A stretch of 10,000 nt of DNA from Theodoxus fluviatilis (Eukaryota; Mollusca; Gastropoda; Cycloneritida; Neritidae), in the NCBI GenBank assembly GCA_034096865.1, contig JAWQFJ010006110.1, positions 10,001 through 20,000 on the forward strand, in the 5' to 3' direction. A model generated the notes under the pieces. The model was not told the origin of the DNA and ran no database searches. It was given only the letters and a program-made list of their open reading frames with translations. Position numbers and translations under genes: made by a program. Within the stretch, counting starts at the first letter, position 1. Every line of letters begins with the position of its first letter. Of this stretch, positions 7,421 to 10,000 are shown one piece after another.

Positions 7421-8260
7421 AAAGAACCTACCAGGTATCTCCTCTTGACTTTCCTCCGCCAAGTCGATTCCATGTCAGAAGACACAGAGGTTGTGCGCCT
7501 TTGTCTCACATCCTCGTCACGAAGGCCAAAATACCGGAATATGCAATGCTCTGGTCGCAACAGCTTGGAAGCTTACAGAAAATCTTCGAAGAAAACCTCT
7601 GGTATCACAGCTGGCGACACACCGCAATGCCTTAGAGCAAGTGTCTCCCGACTTCTCGGACGAAACGGGTGAAAATCAGGCAAGGAACGCCCTTTAAAAA
7701 CTCGTCTTCACTTAAACAGACGTCTGTCCCACAACATTCATCCAAATTTTAGGTGACAGAGGTCGACTGAAAAGAACACCGAACGTGTTTCTTCGCCAGA
7801 GAACACGGGCAGAGAACAGAAGGCTGAACGCGGAGTAAAGATGCTGGCGGGGGAGGTGACGTCACAGCTTCCATATAGGGCAACTCTCCCAGCATCCCTC
7901 TCGACACTCCCCTGTCCTGCTCTGGGTAAATCCCTGGTAAGGAGATGAGGGTCTTTATATTAGGCCCAGCAGATCACTTCGAGAATTGTTTCCAGTCCGT
8001 CCTGCGTGGGGCTGGACAGAGAACGTCACTGGCGGAAGTATGACAGGGACACGACATGACTGACGCTTGCAGGGTAGAGATGTTTATGTTGTCCATCATA
8101 CCTAACTTATGTAGTTTGTTTGTCCGCTCGTTTGCTATGCAGATAATATCTGTGGAGTTATACTGTTATTGTGTTTTTACTACTGCTGCTCTATTTTTGT
8201 TGTTTTGCTGCGACCGTTTCTGGCGGTAGTTTTTTGTTATTTTTTGTTTTGTTTGTTAAG
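7421..8260. other. Unique region with no supported gene
   Basis: Balanced-composition sequence without repeats. Short plus-strand frames at 7445-7697 overlap one another and show no recognisable domain. On the minus strand, frames entering from 7560 start at TTG rather than ATG and then run into the CT-rich array. A CRE palindrome lies at 7857-7864. A first exon or promoter here is possible but I cannot support one. Confidence 0.5.
7857..7864. promoter_or_regulatory. Full CRE palindrome TGACGTCA
   Basis: A perfect 8-bp cyclic-AMP response element lies in a locally GC-richer stretch (ggcgggggaggtgacgtcac), followed 9 bases later by ccatataggg, which is close to but not a consensus CArG box. 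In animals CREB/ATF proteins bind this site, often near transcription starts. An 8-mer can occur by chance, and no transcript is evident. Confidence 0.3.
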
Positions 8261-8449
8261 GTTCTTCGAAGATCACTGGAAGACAAGCTCAAGGATTATA
8301 TAGGCCTCATACACAGCAGGATATGGGGGCAAAGAGCATACATTCGTGGTGTACCCAACACGAAGACACAACAGGAGACAATGCTCAGTGTCGGTAAAAG
8401 GGAAGTCTGCAGCAGGTTTAGCGCACGACTGCTCACGAATTCCCTGTAC
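8261..8449 (+). other. Weak candidate internal exon (63 codons, phase 0)
   Basis: A T-rich tract at 8228-8257 ends in AG at 8259-8260. It is followed by 63 open codons and then a GTAATC donor-like string at 8450. The wider frame is open from 8147 to 8506 without an initiating ATG at its head. The peptide has no motif I recognise, and no flanking exons are visible. This is inference only. Confidence 0.15.
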
Positions 8450-8503
8450 GTAATCTGTTCTCCCAAAGCTTTACAAGGAGATCACAGAAGCACATCAAAG
8501 GGT

Positions 8504-8519
8504 TAATGAATATTCATTA
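8504..8519. promoter_or_regulatory. Perfect 16-bp palindrome with TAAT/ATTA ends
   Basis: TAATGAATATTCATTA reads the same on both strands. It contains two inverted TAAT homeodomain cores and ATGAAT/ATTCAT half-sites that resemble POU or homeodomain dimer sites. Binding is inferred from sequence only. Confidence 0.35.
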
Positions 8520-8748
8520 GTGTGAAGCTGGCGCTACTTCATGCATGAAATTGAGTGCACTGGAGAAGGTCAGACCCGTCTGTATACTTCTATCTCCGTC
8601 CCTCGCCATCTCTACGACTCCATGCGGTGGTTGTGAATACTGCATGAACACACACTGCAGCACGCGAGCAGTCCATTGCGGACAGGAAGGCAATCCTCCT
8701 AATGACCCACGAGGAATGACCATTGCAACTACGTCGGCAGAACTCGAA

Positions 8749-8836
8749 GTGTGTGTGTGTGTGTGTGCGCGCGCGCGCGTGTGTGCGTGTGTGTGTGTGT
8801 TTGCGCGTGTGCGTGTGTGTGTGTTTGTGTGTGTGC

Positions 8837-8884
<48 letters not shown>

Positions 8885-8890
8885 GTCTGT
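8749..8890. repeat. (TG)n/(CG)n alternating purine-pyrimidine tract
   Basis: About 140 bases of TG dinucleotides with CG cores near 8767-8779 and 8835-8851, broken by a few TT steps. Frames through it give Cys/Val, Ala/Arg or Thr/His strings in both directions and are artefacts. Such tracts favour Z-DNA, most strongly in the CG cores. Confidence 0.95.
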
Positions 8891-9059
8891 GCTGGCCGGA
8901 TTGCTGACAAAGCATTCATTTGCGAATCTATCTGGAACGAACGAAGGAAGTGTTTCTGCCTATCAACGTTACAGCCTATTTAAAGCCATCAATCAACCAC
9001 ATCAACAGAACTGGTTGTAATAAGAGCAAATGAAGTGACGATCTTAGTTGTTTGCCGGT
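8891..9059. other. Short unique spacer
   Basis: I see no gene, repeat or structured element between the TG tract and the shared-word element. Confidence 0.5.
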
Positions 9060-9280
9060 TGCGAATCGCGTAGGGAGACGTGGAGGGTCTATTCTGACCC
9101 CCAACCCACAGGGGGGACTGTCAGGAGGAAGGACTCGCCTTGAAGAGTACGTCACACCGACCCTGACTTCGACCCTGACTTGTTCCGTCTGACGCCGCGG
9201 AAGCCAAGGCCAGCTCTGTCAGAGCAAAACGGATCCTGCTTTGTCAGACACCACGTGATCGCCCGTTGAAAGCGCACTAA
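9060..9280. other. Possible dispersed repeat sharing a 16-bp word with 3493-3508
   Basis: It begins with tgcgaatcgcgtaggg, identical to 3493-3508, then diverges. Further structure here: a 5-bp stem GGGTC/GACCC at 9085-9089 and 9096-9100, an imperfectly spaced double gaccctgactt near 9160-9181, and a CACGTG E-box at 9252-9257. The shared word is long enough in two places of one window to suggest a family of dispersed elements, but its borders are unknown. Confidence 0.35.
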
Positions 9281-9418
9281 GCATGGTAAATGGTCAACCA
9301 CACTGCCCTTTGTTTAACAGCCTGCCCGCAGCTTTGCTCCGGTTCAAGTCCGCCAGTCCGTCCGCATTCAGCCTTTTGTCTGCCCGTCTGTCGGCATGTC
9401 GGCAGTCTTTGATAGTTA

Positions 9419-9817
9419 GTTGATCCATCTTCCATTTGCTAACCTGCTCCCAGGCTCTGTCTGTATGTCTAAACATGTGTTTGTGCTGGATAGCTTGCTG
9501 TTCTGTTGATCGGCCGTCCATCTTCTATTCTCTAACCTGTTCCCAGACTGTGTGTGGTCTGTCTGTCTGTTTTTACCTGCGTCTGTACTGGATAGCTTGC
9601 TATTCTGTTGATCGGCCGTCCATCTTCTATTCTCTAACCTGTTCCCAGACTGTGTGTGGTCTGTCTGTCTGTTTACCTGCGTCTGTGCTGGATAGCTTGC
9701 TATTCTGTTGATAGGCCGTCCATCTTCTATTCTCTCACCTGTTCCCAGGCTGTGTTGTCAGTGTGTATGAGTGTGTTTTTACAAGCGTTTGTGCTGGATA
9801 GCTTCCTATTCTGTTGA
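9419..9817. repeat. Tandem repeat of about 100 bp, 4 copies plus a partial
   Basis: The word gttgat recurs at 9419, 9505, 9607 and 9707, with a gttgac variant at 9813, and ctggatagctt recurs near 9486, 9588, 9688 and 9794. Spacings are 86, 102, 100 and 106 bp. The middle copies (9505-9706) are nearly identical; the first is diverged and lacks the ggccgt block. The plus-strand frame at 9436-9711 (Cys, Ser and Leu rich) follows the repeat and is probably not a protein. Confidence 0.9.
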
Positions 9818-10000
9818 CGCGTTTTATTCGGTATCTTTCGTTCTTGAGGACACGTCTTTCGACGTTCTAGATACATGAAATATTCAGTGAGAGAGAAACA
9901 CACATATCTCTGCCTTCGTGTTCAAACACACGACTTAGACTATTCTGGTTGAGTTCAAGTTTGTAACAGTGTGGGATATGCACGCATATTTCTTTCAGTA
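9818..10000. other. Unique sequence, nothing recognised
   Basis: No gene, repeat or RNA structure can be supported to the right edge of the window. Confidence 0.5.

Noticed and set aside
3671..7560. Minus-strand reading frames of 753, 1170 and 1285 codons rich in Ser, Leu and Pro
   Set aside because: All three frames are open at once because the CT-rich monomer holds no stop codon. The peptides rotate between frames at each length change, and the apparent starts are mostly TTG, so these are repeat artefacts.
8517..9020. Cys/Val and Thr/His-rich frames
   Set aside because: They cross the TG/CG microsatellite on both strands and have no domain outside it.
9284..9351. Pol III-like A box (tggtaaatgg) and B box (ggttcaagtcc)
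   Set aside because: The B box at 9341-9351 fits well but the A box misses its final G, and no tRNA cloverleaf can be folded around them, so a tRNA or SINE head is not supported.

Overview
This window looks like non-coding, repeat-rich DNA from a eukaryote, most likely an animal. It has a non-LTR retrotransposon, long microsatellites and minisatellites, a 3.6 kb tandem array, and no compact genes, operons or Shine-Dalgarno-led ORFs. A marine invertebrate such as a mollusc would fit, but that is inference from general style, not from a diagnostic gene.

Layout: (1) 1-2203, minus strand: a single uninterrupted reading frame of 734 codons that runs off the left edge. It encodes an APE-type endonuclease followed by a reverse transcriptase, i.e. 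the pol ORF of a non-LTR (LINE) retrotransposon of the CR1/L2/jockey type. It is the only confidently protein-coding stretch. (2) 2204-2841: AT-rich leader of that element, with a hairpin and a short minus-strand frame that may be the tail of an ORF1. (3) 2842-3378: a run of adjacent simple repeats: a 24-bp minisatellite (10 registers, no indels), an AG/purine tract, then about 31 pure ATG triplets. (4) 3379-3780: unique spacer. (5) 3781-7345: a tandem array of about 42 monomers in two length classes, about 94 and about 62 bp. It is nearly all purine on the plus strand and every monomer carries a G-run of about 7-14. (6) 7346-8748: mostly unique sequence with a perfect CRE palindrome, a weak candidate exon and a perfect 16-bp AT-rich palindrome. 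(7) 8749-8890: a (TG)n/(CG)n alternating tract. (8) 9060-9280: an element sharing a 16-bp word with 3493-3508. (9) 9419-9817: a tandem repeat of about 100 bp in 4 copies plus a partial one.

The genes do not form a pathway. The main biology is one probably young retrotransposon beside an actively rearranging satellite. The very long Ser/Leu/Pro reading frames across 3671-7560 on the minus strand are a by-product of a CT-rich repeat that contains no stop codon in any frame, and I do not annotate them as proteins.
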